NCBI GenBank assembly: GCA_021790455.1
Contig: JAJYDY010000004.1
Span: forward strand, 1 to 37,824
DNA length: 37,824 nt
Source of the DNA: Microcaldota archaeon
Lineage (GTDB): Archaea > Micrarchaeota > Micrarchaeia > Micrarchaeales > Micrarchaeaceae
Reading direction: 5' to 3'
This document shows positions 6,353-15,051 of this stretch, piece by piece (positions within the stretch are counted from its first letter, which is position 1; every line of letters starts with the position of its first letter). Both the position numbers and the translations under genes were made by a program. The notes beneath the pieces are model-generated. The model was given only the letters and a program-made list of their open reading frames with translations, was not told the DNA's origin and did no database searches.

Positions 6353-8617
6353 ATGCAAGAGACAACGATGAGCAAGTTCCTCAACGACCTCGTCCCGATA
6401 GCAACGAGCGCGGTCAGTGAGGAGGAGATTTCAAGGCGTTTCACCGATTCTGTTTCCAGGAACTTCGGCATAGATGGCGTTTCCATACTCGATTTGAGGA
6501 GCGACAGAGGGACGGCCATAGACGGGTATCTAAAAAACACGAAAAAAACGTTCGTGGACAACCAGCTCAGCGACTACTCCGCGTTCCCTGAGCTCATAGA
6601 CTACAGGAACAAGGGTTTCAAGAGCTATGCTGCGATGCCCCTCCTCGCCGATGGGAAGGTAATGTCCATGCTCGAGATGGTCTCGCGCAGCGAGAACAAG
6701 TTCAGCGACGACCTGCTCGGCGACGTTGCTGTAGGCGCTTCCTTCATCAGCTTCGTACTGATGTACAAGGGTGAGCTGAGCAGGAGCATACGCCTCGCCA
6801 CATATTTCGACGCAGCATTCAACACCACCTTCCCGCAACTCATAGTGGCAGAGGACGGGACGATAATAAAATACAACAAGGCTGCGATAAAGCAGTTCGA
6901 CCTCAGCACACCTGAGGGAAGGCCGTTCAGCAAGATAATCAAGCTCGATTTCGATTCCATACTAAGGCTGACAAAGGGGAGCACGGCAAACATACTGATA
7001 GACACCACCGCAGGAAGGGAGCGTGTCTTCGCAATCGCTGCGAGCAAGATAAACGACAAGCTGGTGCACGTGGCAGCCAATGACATAACCGATGCTTTCA
7101 CCTACTCCTCCCTCTCCGGGCTCCTCAACAGAAACAGGGACGTCTGCGTCATGTTCCTTGGAGGCAGCTTCGCTGTTAACAACATGTCGCAGAACGTTGA
7201 GCAGATGTTCGGATACACCAGGGCTGGCCTTTCTAACTCTAATTTCCTGAACCTGATGGCGGAGCAGGAGCGCATTGGATTTGAGAAAAGCCTTTCGCAG
7301 CTGAAGGAGGACGAAATAGCGAGCGGCGCGGTTACGCTCGTCTTCCCCGAGTTCGGGCAAAGATACGTTCACTATGCTGCGAAGAGGCACAACAGCGGCT
7401 ACGCAGTAATGCTTGTCAATGCGAATGTGGAGAAGAGCCTGGGCGATGCGCAGAGGGACCTAGACGATTTCATAACCAGCACATCGGACATAGTCTTCGC
7501 GGTCGACAACCTCGGCTACATACGCGAGTGCAACCTTCCTGCCGAGATAGTCCTCGGATACAAGCGGGAGGAGCTTCTCGGTAAGGAGCTGAAGTTCCTC
7601 TATGGGGAGCAGGCCATACTCGACAGGGACATAACATATGTGAGGAACGGCGGAAAGATCGACAACTCATTCGTGACGCTCATAGCGAGGGATATGCTGC
7701 CTATTCCTGCAACGCATTCGTTGAGGCTGCTCCACACCGCATCAGAGAACGGAGCGGAATACCTCGTCTTCATCAAGGAACTCGGGACGAAGAGAAGGCT
7801 GAGCGACCAGGAGGATGCGATAAGGAACCAGACGAACCAGCTCAAGAGGATGAGATCAGAGGGAGAGCTGAAGTCGCAGTTCATCTACAACATCTCCCAC
7901 GAGCTAAAGACCCCTCTCACGAGCATAATGGGTTATTCGAAGCTCCTCCACGACGGAGAATTCGGCCCGCTTAACGATGACCAGAAAGGATACATACAGA
8001 CAACCTTGGATGAAGCCAACAGGCTCATGCTGATAATACAGCAGGTCCTGGACGCAGCGAAGCTAGAGGCGCAGCAGCTAAAGCTGGAACTAAAGGAGGT
8101 TGACCTCGTCAACATGGCGAACAACCCGAGCATAAAGGCGCTCGAGGAGAGCGCGAGGAACAAGGGCCTCGAATTCAAGTGGGATGTCGCCTGGGACGTC
8201 CCTACAGTACAGGCAGACCCGAACAGGCTCATACAGATATTCGTGAACCTCATAGGAAATGCAATAAAGTTCACGCAGAAAGGGAGCATAAGCGTGAAGA
8301 TTCTAAGGAAGAACAAGAGGAACGTCGAGTGCAGGGTCATAGACACAGGAATAGGAATAGCTGAGGACGACAAGAAGAAGCTCAATTTCAGGCGCAAATT
8401 CTATGAGATAAAGAAAGATGCAGAGCTCGTGCAGCAGCCTGGCGCAGGAACAGGGCTGGGGCTTTCGATAACAAAGGAACTTGTAAAACTCCACGAAGGC
8501 AAGATAGGATTCGAGTCGAAACTCGGATCTGGAAGCACCTTCTTCTTCACGCTCCCGATAACCCCGAAGGCGAAGAAGAAGACCAGCGATGCAGCCGCTT
8601 CAGCATCTGCACCTTGA
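6353..8617 (+). CDS. Soluble sensor histidine kinase, GAF-PAS-PAS-PAS-HisKA-HATPase
   Basis: A 754-residue two-component kinase with no membrane segments, so it senses a cytoplasmic signal. An N-terminal GAF-like domain (about 1-145) is followed by three PAS-like domains; the third, containing DIVFAVDNLGYIRECN and GYKREELLG, is the clearest. The dimerisation domain carries the phospho-acceptor in NISHELKTPLTSIMGYS (His about 516). The ATPase domain shows the N box NLIGNAIKFT, G1 box DTGIGI and G2 box GAGTGLGLSI. The tail is lysine- and alanine-rich. The frame opens at TTG 6320, but ATG 6353 or 6368 is more likely. The likely partner is the response regulator at 11221-12432, which is separated by two minus-strand genes, so the pair is not one operon. 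Confidence 0.9.
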   Translation: MQETTMSKFLNDLVPIATSAVSEEEISRRFTDSVSRNFGIDGVSILDLRSDRGTAIDGYLKNTKKTFVDNQLSDYSAFPELIDYRNKGFKSYAAMPLLADGKVMSMLEMVSRSENKFSDDLLGDVAVGASFISFVLMYKGELSRSIRLATYFDAAFNTTFPQLIVAEDGTIIKYNKAAIKQFDLSTPEGRPFSKIIKLDFDSILRLTKGSTANILIDTTAGRERVFAIAASKINDKLVHVAANDITDAFTYSSLSGLLNRNRDVCVMFLGGSFAVNNMSQNVEQMFGYTRAGLSNSNFLNLMAEQERIGFEKSLSQLKEDEIASGAVTLVFPEFGQRYVHYAAKRHNSGYAVMLVNANVEKSLGDAQRDLDDFITSTSDIVFAVDNLGYIRECNLPAEIVLGYKREELLGKELKFLYGEQAILDRDITYVRNGGKIDNSFVTLIARDMLPIPATHSLRLLHTASENGAEYLVFIKELGTKRRLSDQEDAIRNQTNQLKRMRSEGELKSQFIYNISHELKTPLTSIMGYSKLLHDGEFGPLNDDQKGYIQTTLDEANRLMLIIQQVLDAAKLEAQQLKLELKEVDLVNMANNPSIKALEESARNKGLEFKWDVAWDVPTVQADPNRLIQIFVNLIGNAIKFTQKGSISVKILRKNKRNVECRVIDTGIGIAEDDKKKLNFRRKFYEIKKDAELVQQPGAGTGLGLSITKELVKLHEGKIGFESKLGSGSTFFFTLPITPKAKKKTSDAAASASAP

Positions 8618-8637
8618 CGCGCAATGCAGCGGCGGTT

Positions 8638-9993
8638 CTACTCCCGAAAATGCGTCTTGTGGAATTCAGCAATCTGCGGATCAGTGATTATGTGTCTCAT
8701 CTGCAGCTTCCTCTTCAGCACTATCCCCTCTAGCGTAGTGCACCTGCTCAGCGCGACATAAAGCTGACCGTGCGCGAATGTACCTTCACCTACATCGATG
8801 ATGACATGGTCAAATGTCTTCCCCTGGCTTTTGTGTATCGTTACCGCCCAAGCAAGCATCAGCGGATATTGCGTGAAGCTCCCGGTGTTCGTCGATACGA
8901 GCTTCTTCCTCACGCTGTCATAGGACAGCTTGGATGTTTCCCAAGTATGCGGAGCGACTGATTCGTGCGCCCCGCCTTCCAGCGCCACCACGATGCCGCC
9001 ATCAATGCCTTCCCCTCCTATTGAAACGATCCTCCCAAGGCTGCCATTCACCCACCTCTTCTTTGAGTCATTGTTCAGCATCATCACCTGCGCCCCCTCT
9101 TTAAGGCAGAGAAGATCATCGGCCGGATAGACGCTCCTCTTGAATTTGCCGGTGATCGAAGCGCGATATTCATAGCGTCTTGCAGGTATCTTTTCCAGAT
9201 AGATATTGTTGATCCGGTCTGCGATACTGTTCGTGGTCGTCAGAGTTATGTACAAATAGGGTGCAGCTGCCGCTCCGCCAGAAGCATCGAACCTCCTATT
9301 TATCCTTTCCAAGTCCTCTTCGGATGCCGTATTTTCCCGTATTGCATTGAGCAACTCTATGAATTTCTGGTCGCGTTGCCTGTAATGGCTTTTAAGCTCC
9401 ACGAATTCCAGCTCCAGTCCATCGAATGCTATGCTATCGAAGAAGTAGGGGCTTTTGTATGGTCCCTCAAATATCTCCCTCTCCCCTTCGGCCACTACCG
9501 GTGGCAATTGATAGAGGTCGCCAACGAAGATCATCTGGACGCCGCCAAATCGCTTATCTGGATTCCTCCCATTGAGCCTCATAAATCTGTCCAGGCAGTC
9601 AAGAAGATCGGCTCTGACCATCGATATCTCGTCTATCACGATGGCATCGAGGCTCTTGTACATGTTCATCGTGGCGAAAGAAACGTTAGACAGTCTTTCC
9701 ACCGTTTCCGGGGTTATATCCGGCTTGAACCTGCAGAACGAGTGAATCGTCTGGCCGCCAACATTCAGGGCTGCAACGCCAGTAGGAGCCAGGATCACGA
9801 TTCTCTTTGACGTGATGGACCTCAGGTAAGCCAGCAGTGTTGACTTTCCGACGCCGGCCCTGCCTGTCAGGAATAGGTTCTTGTTGCTGCCTTCGATTAT
9901 GGAAAGCGCATTCCGAAACTCCTTGTTCAATTCAATGCCATCAACAGATAGCCGCGGTTGCAGAGCCATAGGTATGTTTTCCCGCAAAACCAT
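8638..9993 (-). CDS. PIF1/RecD-like superfamily 1B DNA helicase
   Basis: A 451-residue 5'-to-3' type helicase. Motif I is FLTGRAGVGKSTLLAYL (residues about 41-57); motif Ia region is ILAPTGVAALNVGG; motif II is VIDEISMV; motif III is FVGDLYQLPPV; motif IV region is ELKSHYRQ; motif V is AVTIHKSQGKTFDHVIID; motif VI is YVALSRCTTLEGI. These identify a PIF1-like enzyme acting on replication barriers, R-loops or recombination intermediates. It is shorter than eukaryotic PIF1 and lacks accessory domains. ATG 9993 is the longest start; ATG 9969 (MALQPRLS) is an alternative that places a TTTTAT element about 25 nt upstream. It overlaps neither neighbour and ends 20 nt from the kinase stop, converging with it. 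Confidence 0.9.
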   Translation of the reverse strand: MVLRENIPMALQPRLSVDGIELNKEFRNALSIIEGSNKNLFLTGRAGVGKSTLLAYLRSITSKRIVILAPTGVAALNVGGQTIHSFCRFKPDITPETVERLSNVSFATMNMYKSLDAIVIDEISMVRADLLDCLDRFMRLNGRNPDKRFGGVQMIFVGDLYQLPPVVAEGEREIFEGPYKSPYFFDSIAFDGLELEFVELKSHYRQRDQKFIELLNAIRENTASEEDLERINRRFDASGGAAAAPYLYITLTTTNSIADRINNIYLEKIPARRYEYRASITGKFKRSVYPADDLLCLKEGAQVMMLNNDSKKRWVNGSLGRIVSIGGEGIDGGIVVALEGGAHESVAPHTWETSKLSYDSVRKKLVSTNTGSFTQYPLMLAWAVTIHKSQGKTFDHVIIDVGEGTFAHGQLYVALSRCTTLEGIVLKRKLQMRHIITDPQIAEFHKTHFRE

Positions 9994-10037
9994 AAAACAC
10001 TTATGTGCTCAGTTGCGGTGCAGCATCTGCTCAGGCA

Positions 10038-11087
10038 TCAGCACGGGTAGGAGCAGGATAGTACGTAAACCCCACACGCATTGTGGATTTTGTTTATGCT
10101 CTGGTAGCTGCTGTAGATTGTCGAGTAGTTGAGCCCTCCGAAGACTCCCGCTGGCACTGAGCTGACTATCTGGTGCCTTGTGAGGTTCATTGTCACAGCA
10201 AGCGCAGGGCCTCCTGTGATGGATGGAGTGTGCGAATAAGTGCTGTATGTGGCAAGCCACACCGGTGCGGATGTGTTCTTGAGGGTGTAATTCAGGTCGT
10301 ACGGGACAATCTTCGTTATGTTCGGGAACGAGTTCGTCGCGTTGGGCTGGTGGCCGTACTTTGTCACGTATGTGAAATTGTAAAGAGTTGAGTTGCAGCT
10401 GCTTGCAGCGTTCTCGTAGACTTTCGTGTAGTTCGCCATTAGCCCATAGTAGACATCGGTCTTGAGAAGGGTCTGCGCTGCTGAATAGTTGCCGCTAGTG
10501 CTGATGGTGGTGCTGCCAGCTGTCGTAGTGCCTGTGGTGCTGGTTGTTGTGGCGCTGGTTGTTGACGTTGTCGCATTTGCCTGCGAAGAGGAGCCCACAG
10601 GAGGCAGTGATGACTGGACTATCGTGATCTTTGAAGAGGTCGGCGCAAGAGCGAGACCAGCAGGTATCGGCGTAATGGTGATAGAGGCAGTGTTGTTGCC
10701 TATTTTTGTAAGCAGGAGCTGCATATCTGCGAAGTTGCCTAGCGTGTTGATGTCGGTTGCATTGTTTGATAGAAGGGACACTTCAAGCGTCGGGTTGACG
10801 AAAACCGGCAGCCTTGTCACCTCGACCTCTGCTGTCGAGGATGCGAGCGACGAAGTTACGAGGTGCATCGCGTATTCGTTCCCGCCCATCGTGAATACGG
10901 TTGTCGAGTTCGTAATCGTGAGGGATGCCGCACCAGTAACATTTACGACAGAGAAAACACCGATTACGAAGCTGATAACCAGGTATGCGATGATGATCAG
11001 GATTATGAGCCCTACCGCAGGCAGTATATATTTCCCATAGTTCGTCCTCGGCCCCTGAGGCCTCCTTCTCGGCGGGTCTATCGGCAT
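10038..11087 (-). CDS. Membrane-anchored surface protein with Thr/Ser-rich linker
   Basis: A 349-residue protein with a proline/arginine-rich cytoplasmic start (MPIDPPRRRPQGP), one strong membrane helix at about 20-45 (ILPAVGLIILIIIAYLVISF), and a long outside region. The ectodomain has a beta-rich N-terminal part, a low-complexity linker of mostly Thr, Ser, Ala and Gly (about residues 170-200), and a C-terminal part ending in ACGVYVLSCSYPC, whose three cysteines may form disulfides. Many N-X-S/T sequons (for example NNAT, NATN, NYS, NLT) suggest heavy N-glycosylation. No enzymatic motif is visible. It diverges from the response regulator 133 nt away. The linker architecture resembles that of the pilin-propeller protein at 27101-28561. 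Confidence 0.75.
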   Translation of the reverse strand: MPIDPPRRRPQGPRTNYGKYILPAVGLIILIIIAYLVISFVIGVFSVVNVTGAASLTITNSTTVFTMGGNEYAMHLVTSSLASSTAEVEVTRLPVFVNPTLEVSLLSNNATDINTLGNFADMQLLLTKIGNNTASITITPIPAGLALAPTSSKITIVQSSLPPVGSSSQANATTSTTSATTTSTTGTTTAGSTTISTSGNYSAAQTLLKTDVYYGLMANYTKVYENAASSCNSTLYNFTYVTKYGHQPNATNSFPNITKIVPYDLNYTLKNTSAPVWLATYSTYSHTPSITGGPALAVTMNLTRHQIVSSVPAGVFGGLNYSTIYSSYQSINKIHNACGVYVLSCSYPC

Positions 11088-11220
11088 GGAATCCCATCTA
11101 TATCTTCAAGCCAAGACTTATAAACATTTTTGTCAGGGAAGGAATGGAAGTTTACATTCCTCTAATAAAAAAGCGGCAAAGCATATTAGCCTTTACGTTG
11201 ATATTTTAGCGGTGACCAGC

Positions 11221-12432
11221 ATGGCGGCAAGCGACGATTTCAGGGAAGACCTAATGAACATCATCAACGAAAGGCAGCAGATCTCATACGGGGAGCTTAG
11301 CGATATCGCGTTTTCAAGGGGCATAGCGGAGAAGGCGCTCAAGGACTCGCTTTCCGAGCTGGAGAAGGCGAAGAAGATCGCATCGAGGAGCAACGGCGGA
11401 ATATTCACGTATTATCTTCTCCTGGGGGAGGACCAGATAAGGAAGGTGCTCATCGTGGAGGATGACCGGAACATCAACAAGCTCATGGCCCTCTCCATCG
11501 GGAAGGGATTCGATATAACACAGATCTACGACGGCGGAGAGGCGATCGCAGCCGTGAGGGAGAAAAGGCCCGAACTCGTAATACTGGATCTTATGCTCCC
11601 GCACAAGGACGGCCTAGACCTCTGCCAGACCATAAAGACGGATCCCATGCTCAGGGAGACGGTTGTCATACTCATAAGTGCGATGGATCCGACGAGCAAC
11701 AGGTTCAAGGGGATAAAGTACGGCGCGGATTATTACATAAAGAAGCCATTCGACCCAAACGACCTCAGGAGCCTTGTCACGCTTTTCCTTAGGAAGAAGG
11801 GCAAGCGCTTCGACCCGCTCATAGACCTGCCCGATGAGGAGAGGATATCAAAGCAGATAGAGCACTCGATAAAGCAGAATGAGAAATACACAATAGGGGA
11901 GCTGAAGATAGACAACCTCGGCACATATGCGAAGAGGTTCGGCGAAAAGTCGGCGATAGTCCTGCTTCGGCTGGTATCGCAGCTGCTCCAGGATGCAATA
12001 AGGAAGCAGCAGTCCAGCACCTTTGTCGGTTTCCTCAACAGCGACGAGTTCATAGTTGCCGGAGCCAACGACAGCGTCGATGCCGTGGTGAAGGAGGTGC
12101 AGCAGGAGTTCGGGGCGGTGCTGCAGTTCGTGCTGCAGGACGCTGGCTTCAAGCAGATAAACATAGACGTGGAGGCGCTTTTCGAGTCAAAGGAGGCGCC
12201 AAAGCTTGCCCTGGTCTTCACCGGGGTTGACAAGGAGAAGCTGAAGGCGAGAAGGAACGAGGTGCTCAAGAGCAAGGGAGTCGCAACTACTGCGCAGGAA
12301 GGCATAGGCTCGTACTCATACGACGAGCTGCAGAAGATCTTCGGCAAGGACGACCTTGACGTTATAATAACAAGGGACGAGAGCGGGGTAAGGCTGCAGG
12401 TCGGCAAGAGCGCGGAGGAGAAGGAGAAGTAA
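11221..12432 (+). CDS. Response regulator: winged helix, receiver and degenerate GGDEF-like domain
   Basis: A 403-residue regulator. Residues about 1-65 look like a winged helix-turn-helix (DLMNIINERQQISYGELSD and the following helices). The receiver domain spans about 75-190: acidic pocket VLIVEDD, phospho-acceptor Asp 123 in VILDLMLPHKDG, and switch lysine in YIKKPFDPND. The C-terminal region follows the GGDEF fold: ELKIDNLGTYAKRFGEKSA at the metal/substrate strand position and FLNSDEFIVAG in place of RxGGDEF, with both glycines lost (Asn 273, Ser 274). A diguanylate cyclase is therefore unlikely, and a sensory or dimerisation role is more plausible. I chose ATG 11221; in-frame GTG 11212 is close by. 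The likely kinase is at 6353-8617. Confidence 0.85.
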   Translation: MAASDDFREDLMNIINERQQISYGELSDIAFSRGIAEKALKDSLSELEKAKKIASRSNGGIFTYYLLLGEDQIRKVLIVEDDRNINKLMALSIGKGFDITQIYDGGEAIAAVREKRPELVILDLMLPHKDGLDLCQTIKTDPMLRETVVILISAMDPTSNRFKGIKYGADYYIKKPFDPNDLRSLVTLFLRKKGKRFDPLIDLPDEERISKQIEHSIKQNEKYTIGELKIDNLGTYAKRFGEKSAIVLLRLVSQLLQDAIRKQQSSTFVGFLNSDEFIVAGANDSVDAVVKEVQQEFGAVLQFVLQDAGFKQINIDVEALFESKEAPKLALVFTGVDKEKLKARRNEVLKSKGVATTAQEGIGSYSYDELQKIFGKDDLDVIITRDESGVRLQVGKSAEEKEK

Positions 12433-12466
12433 TAAAAGTATTGGCAGACCTGTTAACTCGATTCTG

Positions 12467-13000
12467 ATGAAGCAGCAGTCAGCCATAGACTTCATGACCT
12501 CTTACGGCGTCGCCTTAATAATAGTGGTGATAGCCGCTTACGTCGTGCTCAGGCTCGGCATATTCACCGGGAACGTTGCACAGCCGGTCTGCACTTCCGC
12601 ATCCTCATTCTCATGTGGCGCTCTCTCGCTTTCCACAAACGGAATCGCCACCTTCGTCCTGACTCAGGCCGCAGGAGGCACTATAAACATAGTCGGAGTG
12701 GCATGCTCCAGCGGGGTCAACACGGCAGGCACTGGTCCTGCATACGGGAACATAAACGTGCTGAACTACTCGGATGCACCGCAGTATTACCCGAGCACAG
12801 CGCTCCAAAGCGGCCTCCAGATATACAGCGGCTCATCGAAGACCATACAGATAGGCTGCTGGGGTCCATTCGGCCAGTCAAAAGAGAACCTCGGCAACTC
12901 ATATACTGGTTACATATGGATAAACTACACCTATGAGGGCCTGCCCTCGCACCTGTATACTATTACAAGGGTCATAGAGTTCGCTACAAAAGCGACGTAG
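12467..13000 (+). CDS. Pilin-like surface protein with class III signal peptide
   Basis: A 177-residue protein with the pattern MKQQSAIDFMTSYG followed by a hydrophobic helix (VALIIVVIAAYVVLRLG). This is an archaeal class III (type IV pilin) signal peptide: short basic leader, Q-S-A-I-[D/E] at the processing site, and a helix that packs into a filament core or anchors the protein. A PibD/EppA-type peptidase would cut before the QSAID motif. The outer domain is small, contains Cys residues that could pair (VCTSASSFSC, VACSSG, QIGCWG), and includes NYS and NYT sequons. It shares the signal motif with the propeller protein at 27101-28561. It begins 34 nt after the response regulator, so cotranscription is possible. 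Confidence 0.75.
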   Translation: MKQQSAIDFMTSYGVALIIVVIAAYVVLRLGIFTGNVAQPVCTSASSFSCGALSLSTNGIATFVLTQAAGGTINIVGVACSSGVNTAGTGPAYGNINVLNYSDAPQYYPSTALQSGLQIYSGSSKTIQIGCWGPFGQSKENLGNSYTGYIWINYTYEGLPSHLYTITRVIEFATKAT

Positions 13001-13084
13001 ACGAATTTGGCTGCTTAAGCAACACATTTAAAAGTTGACAGGCAATATAAAGCTGGGAACAGCAGTCCAAACAAAGGTAATCTA

Positions 13085-13903
13085 ATGAAAACTCTCCTTC
13101 CAATCTTGCTTATTTCTATAATAGCGTCCACAGCAGCTGCAAACTATGTCACGCTGATAGAGCCGCATGCGGCTGTGGTCTATTCCAACCAGAGCATTGC
13201 ACTGGGGAAGGTAGGGCCTGGCCAGACATTCTACGTAACGATATCGGCAAATGCGACAAACAACACCGGCGCGCTCTTCACGAGGGGTTGGAACAAGGTA
13301 GTAGTAACCGGCCTGCCGCCTGGATGGATAGCTGAGAACTCCTCACTCTACAACCAGGAGCTCTCTGTGAAGGTGACGGCATCTCCGCTTGCGCAGAACG
13401 GCACATATGCGTTCAACCTAACTGCAATCAACTTGGGCAACTATTCTAAACTAGGGACTGTCAGATTCACGGTGCAGATAAATGTGACTCCAGACGTCTT
13501 CAGGCTCGGAGTCACCCCCACCAACATCAGCACAGGACCAGGGCAGCCCGAGAATATCTATGTAACGATCAACAACACGGGCGTTTCAGACAGCCCGTTC
13601 ATAATATCGGTCAACAACCTGCCTGGCTGGAACACGACACAGACCGTCATAGCTCTCCACAACACACGGGAGACCTTCACTTATCCCGTATACGTGAACG
13701 AGCCTGGCGTCTATACTGCGCAGCTTAATGTCTCATCCGCATCGAGCTCACTCGTCTCAAAGAGGGTCGGCGTTTCATTGACCGTGGCAGCGTCAGTCCT
13801 TAACGACTACAAGGCGCTCGGGCAGGGATCCATCGCGTTCCCGGTCATCTACGAGCCAGTGTATGCCATAATGAGCTTCATCAGTTCCCTTTTCAACGGC
13901 TAA
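13085..13903 (+). CDS. Secreted protein with two Ig-like (NEW3/CARDB-type) domains
   Basis: A 272-residue exported protein. The first 20 residues (MKTLLPILLISIIASTAAAN) form a Sec signal peptide, with probable cleavage after Ala-Ala-Ala. The mature part appears to hold two beta-sandwich repeats, about 22-135 and 138-240. Each has a glycine/proline-rich opening (VGPGQTFYVTI, GPGQPENIYVTI), a central NNTG and a G-W turn (LPPGWIAEN, LPGWNTTQ), as in NEW3/CARDB-type surface domains. N-glycosylation sequons are abundant. The C-terminus (FPVIYEPVYAIMSFISSLF) is hydrophobic and may anchor it. It lies in a same-strand run with the pilin-like gene upstream, suggesting a shared cell-surface role. A TATA-like CACATTTAAAAG lies about 60 nt upstream. 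Confidence 0.75.
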   Translation: MKTLLPILLISIIASTAAANYVTLIEPHAAVVYSNQSIALGKVGPGQTFYVTISANATNNTGALFTRGWNKVVVTGLPPGWIAENSSLYNQELSVKVTASPLAQNGTYAFNLTAINLGNYSKLGTVRFTVQINVTPDVFRLGVTPTNISTGPGQPENIYVTINNTGVSDSPFIISVNNLPGWNTTQTVIALHNTRETFTYPVYVNEPGVYTAQLNVSSASSSLVSKRVGVSLTVAASVLNDYKALGQGSIAFPVIYEPVYAIMSFISSLFNG

Positions 13904-13912
13904 TTTTGTGAT

Positions 13913-14611
13913 ATGATGGCGAAGCAGCAGAAGAAGGAGAAGAGGCCGAGCAGGCCAAGTGCGCAGTTCGTGAAGCTTGCCTCTCTCGCCGACCTTGCAA
14001 GGAATGCAACGACGTTCTCCGATTCGGCAAGGCCCATCTTCGCGCTGAAGACAGGGAGTGCATACAGGCTGTTTGAACAGGGCCCCAAGGCGGGGGATGC
14101 GAAGATCATCTTCTACGTCGAGACAAAGGCATCGAGCAGCTTCCTCTGCTACAAGCCGGCGGGAAATGTTGACAGGGAAATCGCAGAACTGAGGGAGACC
14201 GTGTCTTTCACGCCGCAGGGCAGCGAGATGCACAGCATGCCGATAATAGAGATAAAGCAGAGCCCTTTCGAGGAAAAGAAGACAGCGAGCGCGATGAACG
14301 TAGCTGTAGCCGAATATACTGCGATAATAAAGGGCACTATAACGAAGTCGCTAGGCAGCGAAAGCATAGGGAAGGTGTACGCATTCAGGAGTGGGAAAAA
14401 GGCATACATCGGGACTTTCAGCCTGATGGAAGAGGAGGATGACCAGAAGGTCTTCTGCTATGCGCAGATAGAGGCCAGGAGCGCATTCGCATTCTACAGG
14501 TACAACTACCAGACAGACAAGGTTGAGCCGACAGACGTGTTCGGCGAGCACCAGTACCTTTACGTAAGAGTAATAAACCTTGCACAACCATTCTCATTCT
14601 TCAAGGAATGA
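13913..14611 (+). CDS. Hypothetical protein, 232 residues
   Basis: No family recognised. The N-terminus is very basic and proline-rich (AKQQKKEKRPSRPSA), followed by a soluble beta-rich globular region of about 200 residues with no signal peptide or membrane helix. Motif-like patches include FALKTGSAYRLFEQGPKAGD and KVYAFRSGKKAYIGTFSL. ATG 13913 is 9 nt after the previous stop, and the 3' end overlaps the next gene by an ATGA junction (14608-14611), so this gene is translationally coupled to the one downstream. The basic tail would suit nucleic-acid or ribosome contact, but that is speculation. Confidence 0.65.
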   Translation: MMAKQQKKEKRPSRPSAQFVKLASLADLARNATTFSDSARPIFALKTGSAYRLFEQGPKAGDAKIIFYVETKASSSFLCYKPAGNVDREIAELRETVSFTPQGSEMHSMPIIEIKQSPFEEKKTASAMNVAVAEYTAIIKGTITKSLGSESIGKVYAFRSGKKAYIGTFSLMEEEDDQKVFCYAQIEARSAFAFYRYNYQTDKVEPTDVFGEHQYLYVRVINLAQPFSFFKE

Positions 14612-14925
14612 GCATGAGCATGGATCCGAGGAGAGAGGCAGAAAAGCTTGGCTACAGGATAAAGTACGTAAATCATAACACCATAAGGAAGGAAATAGCC
14701 TGCTACAATGTCGTATTCAAGGGGAAAAGCATCGCACCGAAGGTTGCACTGGAACGGTTGCACATTCCAAAGAATGAAATATGGATTTCAAGAAAGTATA
14801 AGAAGCATGAAGGAATAATACTCTTCCATGAATTAAGGGAGATAGCCTACAGGGCAAGGGGCTACTCACAGAAGAAAGCGCACGAAATGGCAAGGAAGGC
14901 AGAAAGATTATACAAGCCCGATTAG
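14608..14925 (+). CDS. Small protein with HELRE...H motif; stop codon lies inside tRNA-Asn
   Basis: A 105-residue soluble basic protein. Residues 70-100 read IILFHELREIAYRARGYSQK then KAHEMARKAERL. The helix HELRE followed about 17 residues later by AHE is reminiscent of zinc metallopeptidase helices (HExxH), but the second histidine position is Glu, so catalysis is unproven. The start overlaps the upstream stop (ATGA). In-frame ATGs at 14614 and 14620 are also possible. The final codons AAG CCC GAT TAG run ten bases into the tRNA-Asn gene (which starts at 14916), so the mRNA and tRNA share sequence. Maturation of the tRNA would trim this mRNA at its stop codon. Confidence 0.65.
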   Translation: MSMSMDPRREAEKLGYRIKYVNHNTIRKEIACYNVVFKGKSIAPKVALERLHIPKNEIWISRKYKKHEGIILFHELREIAYRARGYSQKKAHEMARKAERLYKPD

Positions 14926-14987
14926 CTCAGCGGTAGAGCGACTGGCTGTTAACCAGTAGGTCGCAGGTTCGATCCCTGCATCGGGCG
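14916..14987 (+). tRNA. tRNA-Asn (GTT)
   Basis: A 72-nt cloverleaf. The acceptor stem pairs GCCCGAT (14916-14922) with ATCGGGC (14980-14986), followed by discriminator G. The anticodon stem ACTGG/CCAGT encloses loop CTGTTAA with anticodon GTT at 14948-14950. The T arm has GGTTCGATC. There is no intron, and no CCA is encoded. Its first ten bases are also the last codons and stop of the preceding CDS, so it is probably processed from that operon transcript by RNase P. Confidence 0.95.
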
Positions 14988-15051
14988 ATTACCTTAAGGG
15001 TAGAGCACAGAATACGCTTGCCTATAACTTGGATTATTTAATATATCTTAC

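Noticed and set aside
10489-11040. Long Val/Leu-rich plus-strand ORF
   Set aside because: Antisense shadow of the Thr-rich linker and ectodomain of the surface protein at 10038-11087.
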